The translations under genes and the position numbers were made by a program. A DNA stretch of 64,000 nt from Arthrinium phaeospermum (lineage: Eukaryota > Ascomycota > Sordariomycetes > Amphisphaeriales > Apiosporaceae): assembly GCA_006503535.1 (NCBI GenBank), contig QYRS01000007.1:2943532-3007531 (forward strand), given 5' to 3'. Shown here piece after piece: positions 22,501 through 35,429 of the stretch (its first letter is position 1; each line of letters begins with the position of its first letter). The notes below the pieces were generated by a model, which saw only the letters and a program-made list of their open reading frames with translations, made no database searches and was not told where the DNA came from.

Positions 22501-24332
22501 TCGGAGGGCCTCGAGTCCGTGTAGCAGTGCCGTTCGAATAGGTCCCCGGGTTCTGGCGACAGGAGGGCATCGGGGCGGGAAACAACATATTGATCCGACT
22601 TCCGCGTGTCAAAAATTCATGGCTTCCTCAAAGTTGCACAGGATCGGCGCATCTTTGAGATGTGGCACCTGCAACCTTTGCATTCATGTCACCACGAGCT
22701 CCATCGTGGATGTTCTTATCTCAATCCGACACAGATATGATCAAAGTGACTGTATTAGCTAGATGACAAAAGCCAGAGCCACCAAGCAGCGGTTGTATGT
22801 AGAGGGCACTGGAAGAGTGTGTAATGCACGTCGATTTAATCTTGGGTACCGTTTGCGGGGAACGAGCCAGAGCTCTCGGCAGTGAAGCGCCGGGAGTGGT
22901 CCGTTAGCAAATGACCATGTCAGCATACTTGTTACACTGCTTGACCAAAAGATTGAGTCCGTGAGTTATTGTACAACGGTGTTTGTCCAGGAGACTTCTG
23001 CTCTGTCAAGACTGACCAAGGCGTCGGCATTTGTTGAAGTACTTTCTCCCAATGCCAAGAAATGTGATATCCAGCTAAACTCGGACCCCCGGCCAATCGC
23101 TTTCAAAGTATTTATAAACCCGGTGAGCCGCGCTTGGGATTGACGTAGCGACAAATGTCATTTTAAAAAGCCAGAAGGATGAGGCGCCACATTAACAGCA
23201 TGTCCCAGCTCGCCAGGGGCTTCTTGGCAATGGTGTCGAGACATCCGTCTTCCTGGGGTTCCGCTCCGAAAGACCAAGAACGCACTAGACCACCAGACAA
23301 AGCCAGAATGGCCTGACCCTCGCCGGTTTGCCCCTAAAAGACAGCTTTACCGCTGACAGCCACTCACTAAACTGTAGGTCTCGCTAAATTTCCCGTCCGG
23401 GCCCTAGACAGCACACTGGGACTGGACGCCCACTGCCCCAACGTGTTCACTGTGACCTAGGTGCTTGGAACAGAAGCGCATTCGAGTGCTCGCCAGCAAA
23501 CGCAGAGCAGGGCTTGCGACTCGCCGCATTCTTGCAGCGGCATAAGGGCGCGACTTATTCCTGCTCACCATCATTGCTACACCGCTGTTCATGGGATATT
23601 CTCGTCTCACTCGTTCGTGAGAGTTGGTGGTATTGCAAGAGGAAGACGTGACGGTACAATTTCGACCCGGGAGTACCTGTTGAGTCTCATAGGCCCAGGA
23701 ACGAGACCACAGACCTGCAAAATGCATTCAACACAGGTATTGAGCATGACTGGAAATATCAAAGGCACTGTAGTGATCCCAATGATTTGACCTGTCTAGG
23801 GTTTCGACGTCTTCGGGGGCAGCATAGGAGTTTTGGCAGTCGAGGGAAACTCCAACAGCGAGACCCCTGCTAGGGTCAGTATTGAGATCCCAAACCACTG
23901 TCTGACTGTCCTGTCCTGTGGGAACCCCGCAGCAAGAGCTTCAGTCCCTGGAGCAGGAGCTCTCCATTAGCCAGTCAGACTTGCGGCAATCAATCTCCCA
24001 CTAGCCATGACGTCGCAACTTCTGGACAGGAGATCCCCTGACATTGACTGCAGAGATCGCACTGTACCACTTAGACCCAAAGACATCCACAATTAGCAGG
24101 CCCCCCAAACGTCCGGCCCTATCGAAATTACTATCTGGAAGCTGCTTGTTCACTTCCCGGTGTGCCACTAACAGCACGTGGTCTGGTTCGGTGAATGAGA
24201 CCTGAAAATATGCTGGTCATTCCTACTGTCAATGGCGTCCGCCGCCGGTAGTCGCCCCGGTCGCTGGGGCCGACTTGTTGCTACTACAGTTCCACGGAAC
24301 AGAGACGAACCAGGAAAGTCGCGGGTAAGTGT
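22501..24332. other. Gene-free stretch
   Basis: I see no gene. A fragment at about 23885-23985 (with ..tgtgggaaccccgcag..) matches the dispersed repeat found at 25003 and 35992, in the same orientation as the first. The remaining short ORFs have no motifs. Confidence 0.45.
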
Positions 24333-24810
24333 TCATAGCTGGGTCTGGGTATAGCCAAACACGACCTTGAGCACACCGGACACATCCACGCTATTGCACT
24401 CTAAGTAGTAGAACGGAGTCAACCACTTACAAGTCACCCCAAAGAACACAAAAGACATGACCACCTTCTTCTCGGTGCTGAGCCGCAGCCCCAGAAGCAG
24501 GATGATGAGCACGCCAATGGCGGTCTCGCGGATGCCGACGCAGTAGGCGTTGTAGGTCCAGCCAGTCATCGGGTCGCAGTTGACCGAGTCCGCCACGGCG
24601 CAGCTGATACAAAAGCAGATGACTGAGACAAAGAGGGTCTTCATCAGTCGAGAATGGCCGGTCCTAGAGAAGCACAGCTTGGTGGCCGAGGTGATAGAAA
24701 CGTATGCGACCCAGGCGCTTCCCATCTTGGTACATGGAAATGACCAGATGCAGCAGAGCAGCACGATTGCCCCGAGAATGAAGTCATGGTAGGAATCAAG
24801 CCATCGACCT
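24333..24810 (-). pseudogene. Degraded PTH11-type rhodopsin-domain gene
   Basis: A minus-strand frame preserves family text parallel to the intact gene at 13422: ...TSATKLCFSR, DSVNCDPMTGWTYNAYC, IGVLIILLLGLRLSTEKK and SGVLKVVFGY. The first two helices and the C-terminal tail are missing, and the frame runs through what should be an intron. It is a truncated paralogue. Confidence 0.7.
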
Positions 24811-25002
24811 GGGAAATTGCATAAAAATCATTTTGCTTTGCGGTCACAACTGTGGAGAGTGGAATTCTCAAGGTATGAATCTGAGAAGGCCAATATCGGT
24901 CAATTGCATCTTCAGTCGTTCCAATTCATTGCCAGGTCCGAGGCCATTTCTCGTCTTTCAGCCCTTGTCGTCCCAGGTGCGACCGTGTCGCCGCTAACTG
25001 CC

Positions 25003-25490
25003 ACTAAGCGTGCGGCCGGGCCTTGCCCTAAATACAGCATCCACCTATCTGGGGCCGCGACAGGTACCCGAACTTTGCGACCGGTGCAAATACAGCATGC
25101 CTCATACCAACTGTAGCATGGCCAATATAAGTGAAGCTACAAGGTTCAGGCATGTACACCTAGTCATAATAGAATCGAGATCTCAGCCTGTCATTGAACC
25201 CCGAAAACAGCTGCCCTGTCCCGTGGAAACGCCGCAGTGGGAGCTTGTCCAGCCCTGGGGCAGGGGCATTCAGGATTACATGCCTACGTAGCTGCACAAT
25301 GCCTGTTCCCCATAATGTTCCAACCCCGACTCCTTTGGGACAAAATCAAAGAATACTTGATGATCAAATACATTCTCCTTGCCCTCGGCTCATCTCATGA
25401 GGCCCTCCCATGCTAGTCAACGTTTATCTTGATCGGTGCACCGACCTCGTGTACCAGAGAGTGAGAGCCATTGGGCTGATGCTGCAACTG
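25003..25490 (+). repeat. Dispersed repeat, copy A
   Basis: Begins at about tgcggccgggccttgccc and continues through blocks such as cagcatccacctat, cgacaggtacccg, gcatggcc.ataagtga, gaaccccgaaaacagctg, aatgttccaac and ctcatgaggccc. All of these reappear in the same order, reverse-complemented, at 35992-35430. The similarity is patchy, so the copies are old. No protein is evident; it could be a non-autonomous transposon or a duplicated intergenic segment. Confidence 0.7.
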
Positions 25491-26099
25491 CTGCTGATCT
25501 GTGTTCCGGCGTCCAAGCTGTCCCTGCTACCCCACCATCCTACATTCGCAGGTCCGTGTATCGCAATGAATCAACTCGACTGTCAAGACTTCATGACGGG
25601 CAGCATTTCACGCATCTCTTCCACTGATTGTACGACCAACAGCAAAGTTGCACCATTCCTCTCAGCATGCGACGACATTCAATCGCTAGGCATATGGAGG
25701 TGTCATCCCATTCCACTACCGGAATCAATCGAAAGCTTGCATCACGACTCGGAATCTTTATCCCTTGAGCGCTGAATACAGCTCAAACAGTGGAGACTGT
25801 TTTTTAACCAATCGAGCGGCAGCATTCCTACTCCAACGCCTCAGCACACGCCGATTTCTGGTCCATGCCTCCAATTAGATATAACGAATGTGTTTCCACT
25901 GTTTGAGTTGTCTTCAGCGCTCAAGGGGATACTAGACTACTATGAAAAGACGACGGTTACATGCATTACCAATTTACCAAATATTCTATCCCATCCCGAG
26001 CGAGTCCTGCATTTGAACGCGCATTGTTGCTCCATGTTAACACCCAACGCAAATATTCTGAAAAACTTGCCCCTCAAGCTTGAGACGCTGCCAACTCAA
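25491..26099. other. Gene-free spacer
   Basis: Between dispersed repeat copy A and the downstream end of PKS 2. No supportable ORF or repeat. Confidence 0.4.
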
Positions 26100-29000
26100 C
26101 TTGACTGACCTTGGTCACCATCTGCCCAATAGCCAAGACCGTCCGGCCGCTCATCAGCTCGACCACCGGCGGCGAACTCCTTGCCGATCCAATTGCGCAG
26201 CTCCAGCGCAATCAGGGAGTCGACCCCGTACAAGTGCAGCGGCCGGTCCACGTCGATGTCTTCGGACTGGACGGAGAGCCCGCGCGCCAGCTTTTGCGCC
26301 AGCGACTCGACCACGCTGGGTCGCATATCATGCCCAGCAATGCGAGGGACTGCTCTTCCTATCATGCCATAGCCCTGGTACTTCTTGAGGCTCTTCATGA
26401 GCTCCTTGTTCTCGGCCACGGCGCCGACCGTGCGCATGGGACCGAGGTCGATGGACACGGCGGACCGCCCGCCGTGGCTCGCTCGAAACCTGGCCAAGGT
26501 GTCTTGGAAAGTGCAGCCAGCGGCGTAGTTGGACTGGCCGGCTTTACCCAAGACCCCAACACCGAGGACAGCAACGTGTGTAGATTCCACGAGGTCTGGG
26601 CGTTGCTGTCATGTTCTCGAAGATGGAGTCCTGGAGGACCATGCTCGCGTTGATGCATCCCTGGATCCGGCCCATCGTCTGCTGGGACCCTACCAGCATC
26701 CACCGCGTGAATGAGGATCCTTTCCCCGCGAGTACCACGCCGTCATGCCCGGGTTCAAGACGCCGCACGCCTCCTCTACCGAGAGGGTGTCTGGGACGCG
26801 AAGGACGTTGGCCTCGTCGTCGAACGTGGGTGCTCATGCAGCCAAACGTGGAAGAGCAGACGTGGTCGCCCACCCGGATCGCAGTCTTCTATCGAGACCA
26901 TGGTCTTGCCGTCCACCTCGGATTGCATTACTCGGAGACATCCGTCCTTGATACCGCTGTAAGGATAGGATTCGTCGAAGGATGCGGAGGCAGTGACCCA
27001 AAGTAGCTGTGTGGACAGCTGCAACCAAGCCCTTGATGTGCCTGAACGTGTCGTCCGAGGATCAAACAAGATGGAATCCCCCAGTCGGCCAGAAACACCA
27101 CCCGATCGTTGGGAGTGACTGCGGCACTTGCCATCTGAGACAGCGTAAGAACCACTGGACGATATAGTGAAACGCTCCAGCTGCTAGAGAGGACGCGACT
27201 TGTCTCTGATCGCATCATGTTCGCCAACGACCAAGAGGGCTCTGCTTGAGGGAACCTCCGCTTCCACGGCTTGCGAGCTGCTCCACGGCGTGGTGCGCTC
27301 TCTCGTCCTTGTAGGGGGCCGTGGTCTCGAGGAAGATCAGTTGGCCGCCCGGCTTGAGCGCCCGCCGGGGGTGAGCAGCGTGCGGCCCAGGTTCGCCGTG
27401 GCATGGAGCACGTTGCCCGCCAGGATGACGTCGCAGCTGCCGGGCTCCATGCCCTGCCTGCGAGGTCGCGTTCGAGGTCGAGCGCATTTGTCTCCCCTTG
27501 AAATGGACGGGAGGGCCCGGGCGACGTCAATGAGAGGGCTTGCGACTTGCAGATTTCCGAGCTCCTCGCTCAGCTTCTCGTCACTCGTGTCTCCCCTTGC
27601 CCGGCCTGATTTCTCCCCGAGTCTCCTCTCGAGTCAACTCAAGAAGCGTTGGAGATGCGCTGGCGTCTTGGTCCGACAGCCTCCTGGGGTTGGGTCAGCA
27701 TTCGCTCCAGGTAAAGACGCAGCGTGTCTTCGAATCGAGCACGGTACTCGGCCACGGCGATCTCGTTCTCCAGGAAGGTATCAGCATTGCAGTAGTCAGA
27801 GAGTTGGGCCTTGGTGAGCAAAGAAGTTGTGGTCTCCAATTGATGTTGTGGAGTAGTTGGTTATGACCGTTGCCTCTGGAACCCATGTTGGTGGCCACAG
27901 CCGACGAGAAGGCATGTTTGGTGTGGCATAGCACCGAGTCGTCGTCTGCGAAAGCCGTGAAGGAGCAGTCGATCCCGGTGGACGATTTGTTGGTCCTTGC
28001 CTCGGCTCTGGTTCGCAACGAGTTTTTTTGTGGACATCCACGCGCGCCAAGGTCGTGTCCATCCCAGAAGATCGCTGCAAGTGCGAAGGCGCCACCATAC
28101 ATTGTCCCCTGCTCTTTGAGTCCGTCGTAGAAGTCCTCTTTGGACAGGGCTCTTGTGCAAGAGCGCCTGGCATCTTCATAGCTTTGGAAGAGTGACTGCT
28201 CAGCGGTGCGTGCTTCCGAGCCGCCGTCGACCTCGGTGATGACGTCCTGTTTAACCTTGGCATGTATCACTGCCTTGAGACATTCATTCCACTTGCCATC
28301 ATCATCGGCCGAGGGGGACCACGACCTCGAATCGCAGAGACGTCTTCTCGTAGTCGTGCTGGATAGTTCGGAGTTGCGTTACCACCTCCACCTTCTTCTC
28401 GGGTCGATGAAGATGGGGCTTGCGAATGTGGCCTTTTTGATGAGAAAGCCCTCAAGCGTCTGGGTTTGGGACGGATGCTTCACCGCCTCGAGGGCCATGA
28501 CCATCATACCCGACGCTGGGAAGAGGATGGTGCCGTCTACCACGTGGTCCGCGATCCAGGGCGCGTCCTTGATGCTGCATCCGCCGCCACCTGGGCTCCG
28601 TGGGGCCAATCTCGACGTAGTGGGTTATCGCCTTGACTCCATAAAGCTTTGGCGCCGCCTGTGTGAGCTACTGAAGCGCATCCGCAAAACTCACAGGCGA
28701 AGTCTTGTTGTCGACCCCAGTACAGGGCTGACGATAGCGTAGCCGGCGATACCGGCTGCCCAGTCACGGACGACACCACCAAGGCCATCTGGTGTTGGTG
28801 CCCCGAGCCCGTCAGATGATCCAACGACTCGAGGTACTCCGAGGCTATCTCTTGCATCATGGCCGTGTGATAGGCCAGTCCAGGTGGGCCTTGAACAGAT
28901 CAATGTCGGGCTCGGACCCGGCCGCCGTGATGTTGGACGGGCTGTTCACGCAGGCAATGTGCACGTCTGGGGCATCCGAGAACGCCTTTTCGACGCAGGC

Positions 29001-30890
29001 TTGGGAAGTCTGCCTCCTTGAGGTTGACGGACTCATGGCAGTCGGCTTGCTCGACGATCCAGCTTTCCACAGAGCCTGCCCCGATGATAGGCAACATGCA
29101 GGCGAATTCCAGCGACAGAGCCCGACCGCGTATGCCGCCGCAATTTCGCCTGATGGCCAATCACAACCACCGGTGCCACACGGAAGCTCCGGAGCAGCTC
29201 TACAAGAGCTATCTGCAGGGCGGTGCACAGCGGTTGGCTCAACTCAGGCAAGTTGATGTTGTCTCCGCTTTCGTCTCTCTGTCGGTTTTGGGTTAGCCAC
29301 TCACAAGAAAAGGGTAAGGAAATAGCCTACCGAGCAAGGACCAATTAGCTCCCAATGTCTGAAAGACTTCATCGACCCTGCAAAGCGTGGAGGAGAATGC
29401 CGGGTACTGCATCACTCGAGGCCCATCTTGGCGTATTGCGCTCCCTGGCCGGTAAAGACAAAAAAAGGTGGGCCTCAGGGACGAGCGGATGCAGTCCGAG
29501 TCGGACAGATCGATCGCTTTCGCGCTCATCTCTGCATTGCCCACCGCGAAGGATCTCCATGGCATCATGCTACGGCGGCTAGCAAGGATGTAGGCAGCCT
29601 GTACAGCTTACTCGGGGACCCGAGGATTTGCTTGTCGTAGTATTTGCTGTATTGCTGTAGGATGCGCTTCAGCCCGGCCTCGTCGAGTGCAGAGTACACA
29701 AGTAACTGGCACTGGAGTCTTGTGGGTGGCGATGCCGTAGACGCCGGGGTGGTCGCGGCTGGAGTGGCGCCATTCTGCTTCGTTTCGCCGTCGGTCGTCC
29801 TGGATTCCGGCCACCCGTCACGACGGGCGGAGCGAGTTCGGCGGAGCTAATGGACCGCTCGAGACTGAGCAGCTCCAGCGTGTGGTACACATCATTCATG
29901 ATGGATGTTGAGCCACCACTCCAAAAGTTGACAGAGACTCGACGTAGGCCGCTGCTTGGCCAGGGAACGCATGACGTTGGGACCTAGCTATCTTCGATAA
30001 GATTCCACCGCGAATTCGGAGCCTGACTCGGTACATGGCGACAGACAGCGGTTTCACACCAGCACGATGATGCCTTCGGCCCGGCCGTATCCGTTGCCCA
30101 GTGGTCAATTCTGTAGCAGACGCCATCTGGGGAATGAAAATCCATCTTGGCCAGGTACAAAGAAAGCTCCGGGCTGAGGATGCGATTGGACCCGGCCACC
30201 AGCACCTCCAAACAAAGATTAGCCCGCGACCCAGGGCCATCATGCTCGAAGAACACGCCGTGTTTAACAGGATGCTCGGCCCCTTGGTCAAAGTACAGCT
30301 TAGCCTGTCCGCCAGCATGGAACCAGCAGTTCCCGTTGCCGTATTAGGGGCGCCTCATCAGGGTCTTTGGCAAGCGCCCTGGGGTAGTCGCTTTCCATGG
30401 ACCCGGCAAAGACGCCCGTTGCAGTCCCTGACACGTCTTCTAGGGGCATTCCGCTGTTCAACGTCAGCATCAGTGGAATGGGTCTTGGCATGTCAATCAT
30501 ACCGCTCTCCAAGGCATGGTACGCCGTATCAAGCAGTAGTCGCTTCTGGTGATCCATCGAGGCCGCCTCCTTGGACGGAAAGGAGAATAATGGGGCGTCA
30601 AACACTGTAGGATCTTCGCTTAGGAAGTGAGCCTTGTTGGAGGGTATCTGCTGTGGTGTGGTGGGTTAGAACAACGCAGCAGCTCATGTCCTCGTATTCG
30701 GTCATGGAGCATTACCGTGTTGTCATTGGTTTTGGTTGCGCATTGGGAGGCATCAATGTTTGCCCTAGAGTTTGGACATGGCGTCACCACGTTCTCTCGC
30801 TTCTCTAGTATGCCCCAGAAGCTGTAATCATCCTCCGCTCCTTGGGGGAGCTTGAAAGGCAACCCCACAGCTATGGGCTCCATGATGGGA
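26100..30890 (-). pseudogene. Highly reducing polyketide synthase, frameshifted and internally deleted (PKS 2)
   Basis: A second broken type I PKS. It begins with MEPIAVGLPFKLPQGAEDD (about 30880). Ketosynthase is at 30890-29900, with a DHQKRLLL box, SGTATGVFAGSMESDY and the active-site NTACSSSM. Acyltransferase is at about 29820-28900, with the VFTGQGAQYA region at about 29450. Dehydratase is at 28880-28270 with DHVVDGTILFPASGMM (about 28550), and a methyltransferase region at 28250-27180. A structural ketoreductase piece with SEVDGKTMVSIED is at about 26900. Then come the C-terminal ketoreductase half, with INASMVLQDSIFENMT (about 26630), and a carrier protein with YGVDSLIALELRNW (about 26230). 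Enoylreductase and half of the ketoreductase are deleted, and the frame changes many times. No product is expected. Its sequence differs from PKS 1, so it is a separate gene rather than a duplicate. Confidence 0.85.
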
Positions 30891-31129
30891 TGACTGTCAT
30901 ATTGCGTCAAGCTTCGTTGGTGGAGGTCGACAAAGGGGAGTAAGCGGGAAGGAACAGTGTCGATACCACCTCGAGATAATATGCAAAGGGGACAATGCCG
31001 TCTTCAACTTCCTTGCAGCGAATCCAAGAAGGCGAGTTATCGATGCAAGGCTCCGGTCGTCAGAGAAGCCGCCAGTCCCCGCTAGTTCTCATTGCCGACC
31101 CTCACAACCAACACTACTGACCTGCTTTC

Positions 31130-31560
31130 GTATTGGCTGCTTGTGGTATGGGTGCAACGGCCGTGGTGGCGATAAGACTCAAGCAATGCGCCATGTCGTG
31201 TTTGTTATCCCGGACCACGAGGTCGTTGCTGGCGAAGCCGTCCTCCCGCAGCAACACGTCCCACTGAGCTTCAGTGACCGTCGGGCACTAGCGGCGATGC
31301 GCCTCTTTACCGCACCACCAGCCTGGCAGATACGAAGCCGACGGCCACGAAGCAGTTCGGAGCTGTCGTCTCGAGGAAGAGCATCTTTACTCCCGAGTCG
31401 AGCGTCGAGCGCCGATTGGAGGTTGCCCTAGGTCGGCCGTGTCATGTAGCACGCTGCCGGTCACGACGATGTTGTAGCCGCCGGGCTCGTGGCCTTGGGA
31501 CGCCAAGCCCCCTTCCTAGTCGAGCGCCCGGTACGTCATTCGGTCGCGGCAATGCGGGTC
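31130..31560 (-). pseudogene. PKS C-methyltransferase scrap
   Basis: Read on the minus strand with frame changes: GYNIVVTGSVLHDTADLG (about 31480), then MLFLETTAPNCF (about 31385), then a piece like LVVRDNKHDMAHCLS (about 31200). This is the SAM-methyltransferase segment of a reducing PKS. PKS 2 already contains its own methyltransferase region downstream, so this is either part of a third PKS or a rearranged piece. Confidence 0.6.
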
Positions 31561-31996
31561 ATCCAATCGCCGGCGCGCCTCATCAAATTACGCCTTCGGA
31601 ATGTCGTTATGGTGATTACTAACCACCCCCAGCCGCACTCCTGCATCTTCTCCGCAGCGGCTGATGGAACCACCTGCTGCCGCGCCAGGTGGCTTACTAG
31701 CTGAAAATGCTTCAATGATGACAGTGGATAAGCCAACACTTCTGGAATGATCGGGGCTCTGTAGACCTGCTTATTCTTCGGGGCGTAAGCACATGGATCA
31801 CTTCTCCATGATGAGACCGCCACCGGAGATCGCCGAACAAGGCAGTCATCGATTCCCAGCACCGATCTATGCGAGCAGGGATAGACTGCGGTGGGAAGAT
31901 CGGACCCGGGCGGAAGATGCATTGCATAATCGAGTGGCGCCCATGGTTGGGGTACAAGGCACACCACCATGTAAAGCCAATGAGCTGTTGATGATC

Positions 31997-33293
31997 CTAG
32001 CCACCCTGCTGCGGGTTTCTGCGAGTATCCATTCCTCCGGCCACACTGATTGGTGCGGGCTCCGTTGTGTCCTCGGCAGCATGTGCGCTCCTTGCGGATA
32101 TGAGGTCGGTTGTGTCCAGATCACTCAATTCCCACGCTCCGCCACGTCTGCGCGGTCTTGGCTGGTAGAGCTGGTACTGTGGACGGGCTGGCTCCGAGCC
32201 ACTGCCCTGTTCGTGGCTGGAAAAGGATCGGAAAAACTCGGCAATCGACTTGGGCATGGGAAGCGCCCTGGCCGCCCTGGGCATGGCGGGTATTCCCAGA
32301 ACGAGAAATCCGCATGTGAGCTCCCAGATGGTCCATATGGCCACCCCAGACATGTAGTAGACGACATCCTCGGTGCTGAGAAGCTTGATAAAGTACACGG
32401 CTCGCACGATACCGAATATCCACGCGCTTTCACCCGGTCGGTTAGTTAGCAAAGCGAAGAAAGAGGACAGGCTACGCTTACCCAATACCGATGACGAAGA
32501 GTAAAGATAGCCCCCGTCGTTGACGGCGCGACATCCGAAGTTTCCAGATGATGGTCTGCGGCATAGCCAGGATCGCAGTGTCGGATACAAAGTTGAAGAC
32601 GCTGATGACGATATGCTGCACCTCGACGTTGACGGGGCAGCTGCCTCCTACATACCAGGGATCCCACATCTTCTGCCGCGGCCAGCAGCGGAAGATCTCC
32701 GTCATGGTCATGACGACGTAGAACACGACGTTGGCCCAGGTAAGAGCTTGCAGCGTCCACCAGTGAGCATTGCGTTGGCCTGCCGGTACGAAGATGCGGA
32801 GCCAACTGACCAGGATGGCAACCTTGATGCACATGGCCGCTACGCCATACAAGGCCGCAAGCAGGTGAATACTTTCCATAGTCAGTTGCCAACGTGGGTG
32901 AACGGTCGAGGCAGAGGACGCTCATATAGCCAATGAGATAAGGATTTCATAGGGACGTTCCATTGATGTACCCAGAATCCGGGATACGTGGCGAAGTCCC
33001 ACATGACGTATTCAGTCCCGGCAAGAAGGCCCTAAGGGGGGAACGTCAGCTCACTAGTCACTGTGGCCAGCCAGTTATCGACTTACTAAAGCTGCGACCA
33101 TGAAGGCGTCTTCGATGAGAAACGTTCTGGTGGCCGCGCCATTCACCAATCGAGCCAGGACGGCTGTTACCGACATGATGGAACTGACGATGACAATGCC
33201 ATGGCCGATTGCGTGGCTCCCGCCCGGCTCGGCGAAGTTGGGAACCACTCCGAGGGGCGGCTCCATCGCCGGTTCGTCGGGCAAAGGGTTCAT
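31997..33293 (-). CDS. PTH11/SAT4-type rhodopsin-domain membrane protein (second, intact)
   Basis: Four exons: 33293-33087, 33031-32922, 32871-32482 and 32426-31997, giving 378 aa in frame. Typical family text appears: VPNFAEPGG before helix 1, YPGFWVHQWN in exon 2, LLAALYGVAAMCIKVAILV at the start of exon 3, MPQTIIWKLRMSRRQRRG and IFGIVRAVYFIKLL across intron 3. Introns 1 and 3 have GTAAGT and GTAAGC donors. Intron 2 can only be closed in frame with a GC donor (GCGTCC...AAAG, 50 nt), which is rare but used in fungi. The tail is proline- and arginine-rich. It is the only intact gene between two ruined PKSs and a ruined transporter. Function: predicted plasma-membrane receptor-like protein; ligand unknown. 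Confidence 0.75.
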
Positions 33294-33689
33294 CTGAGCG
33301 ATTGGATGGTCCGAGCCTATGTGAGGTATTTGGCAACTTGTTGATTGGTGTATGTTATGACATTGGGGCATATAATTTACTAATACTAAGAAGGATAGAA
33401 CCATGAAACGAAAACGGGCACCGGAGCAGGCTGATCTCACACATGAAACGAATAGATAAGCAGCCATGCTGATCAGCCTGCACGAAACGTGTCATGCATG
33501 CCTGGGCTAACTCAAGTACCTGCAGCATCGGACCCGAGCCAATAAGGGTCGAGCTCGCGTTCAGTTCACCCTCAGCGTGGTGCAATCTGTTTATATTTGG
33601 GCTCCGGCATAAGCTGAGGTAGCACATGACGTCATCAGAAGCATCCCATCTCGACTTCCATATAGAATGTCTCGGAGGTTCAGCTAGTA

Positions 33690-34921
33690 ACATGTTCGTG
33701 CTGATTGCGGGTTGGATTCTCCAGGGACTGGGCGGCGGCCTCGACGTGCTGAACGAAGTCATCCTGTCCGATATCACTACGCTCAAGGAGCGGCTCATGG
33801 ACCTCGGCTACTTCTCCATCCCGCTCCTGTCCGGCACCGTGGGGGCCCATCCTCGGCAGCGCCTTCGCCCGGTTCGCGACCTGGCGTTGGGTCGGGTGGT
33901 TCTGCTGCTGTCGACTCTCGGTCTGGGCCTGATCCTCATCTTTCTGCGGCTCAAGCTCATCAATCAGCCGCTGCGGGAGAAGCTGCGCCGACTGGACTGG
34001 GGCGGGTGCGTTCTGTTCACTGCCGGCTGCACCCTCTTCACCACGCCCCTGGTCTGGCTCGGCGCCATGTATCCGTGGTCCACCTGGCAGACGTTGGTCC
34101 GGCTCCTGGGCGCCGTCTTGCAGGGCGCGCTTGCTTCGAGTTCAAGCCCCTGGAGCCCGCCTTCCCCTACCGCGTCTTCTAGAGCCAGACATCTTGCGCC
34201 CCTCGCCGCCAGCATGCTCCACGGAGTCGCCAACTACTGCATCACCCTGTACATTCCCATGTTCTTCCAGGTCGTCTACCTCAAGGAGCCGCTCCTGGCC
34301 GCCGCCTTGACGCTCCCCACCTGCTTCGTGGCCAACGGCACCGCTGTCGCGGCCGCCGTCCTGGTCGAGGTCACGCGAAAGTAGGTCATGGCCGTGAGCG
34401 CCGGGCTTCTCACGCTGTTGGGCCGCTCCTCCACCCTGGCGGCCAAGGGGTCGCTCTGGGTGATTGGCGACACGGGGATCGGCCCGTTCCGGTTGGTCCT
34501 GAACATCCCGATGCAGTGCGGCATGAAAAGTGTCGACGCCATGGGTCTCGTGGCGGGGATCTTGTTCTCCTTCCGCCTCTTCGGCGGGCTCGTTGGACTG
34601 TCCGTGACCTCGATCATCTTCAATTCCGCCTTCGCGTCCAAGATGCACGCCCTCTGCCTCTGTCAGACCGGCAACATCCGGGAGGCCGTCGGCTTCATGT
34701 CGCTTGAGACAAGTGGAGGCGCCACCGGATGTGTTGAACAGGATCACAAGGTATCGATCTATGAGGTCCTTTGGATGATAGCTGGTGCTGCGGGCGTGCG
34801 CCTCTCAAGCTCGCTCCTGATTCGAGAGGACTCGCTGGAAAGGGACAAACTTGGGAGGCAGCAGTTCAAAGTCAAGGAGAGCATGTCCCCCTCACAGGAT
34901 AAGCGATGGTGCTTGGCATAG
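33690..34921 (+). pseudogene. MFS drug/toxin-efflux-type transporter, broken
   Basis: MFS text starts mid-protein at FVLIAGWILQGLGGGLDVL (the conserved G-rich helix) and continues with LSDITTLKERL. A frameshift follows near 33845, where the other frame holds the expected R-W-rich loop. It resumes with LDWGGCVLF, shifts again near 34140, then reads ANYCITLYIPMFFQVV. A stop is at 34382-34384. The last helices follow in the frame opening at 34388 (GLVGLSVTSIIFNSAF). The N-terminal helices are missing. It resembles 14-helix multidrug facilitators often found in secondary-metabolite clusters, here next to PKS remnants. Confidence 0.8.
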
Positions 34922-35429
34922 TATTGTGGATGTAACGGATGCCCTTTTGCCCCAGACGGACCGTTAGCTTGCGCGATGATTTTCAACGAGGTGCCCTTGA
35001 AGTTCCTGTTGAATCGGAGGATGATATTCGCGCGTCGTTGAAAGAAGGGTAGGAAAGGCTTAAGACGGCGATGCGGCTAATTGTGGATGTCGTTACTGAG
35101 TAGCGCACTTTGCAGTCAATGCCAGGGTATCGCCTGCCCAAAAGGTGCGACGTCACGGCAAATGGTCAACCCAACTCTATCTGAACGGCGGGGTTCCGTT
35201 CCTGCGGGGTTCCTACAGGGCCGAACAGCTATTTTGGGGTCCGAATTGTGACCCTCGCAATTGAGCTATGTGGAAGTTCTCCGTGATTTCCAAAGACGAC
35301 GAAACCCCAGAGATCGAATCCGTAGAAACATTAGTGTCGTGGGTATTTCTACTTCTCCATATTGGATATATTCGCATCCGTATCGCGAGCCTGTAGGGTT
35401 GTTTCTGAAACACGGCCCAATCACAACGA
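34922..35429. other. Spacer with a partial repeat copy
   Basis: About 35195-35250 repeats a block (gcgggg.tcc..cagggccgaacagct.tttgggg) also present at 35702-35745 inside repeat copy B, in the same orientation about 500 bp away. No gene seen. Confidence 0.4.
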
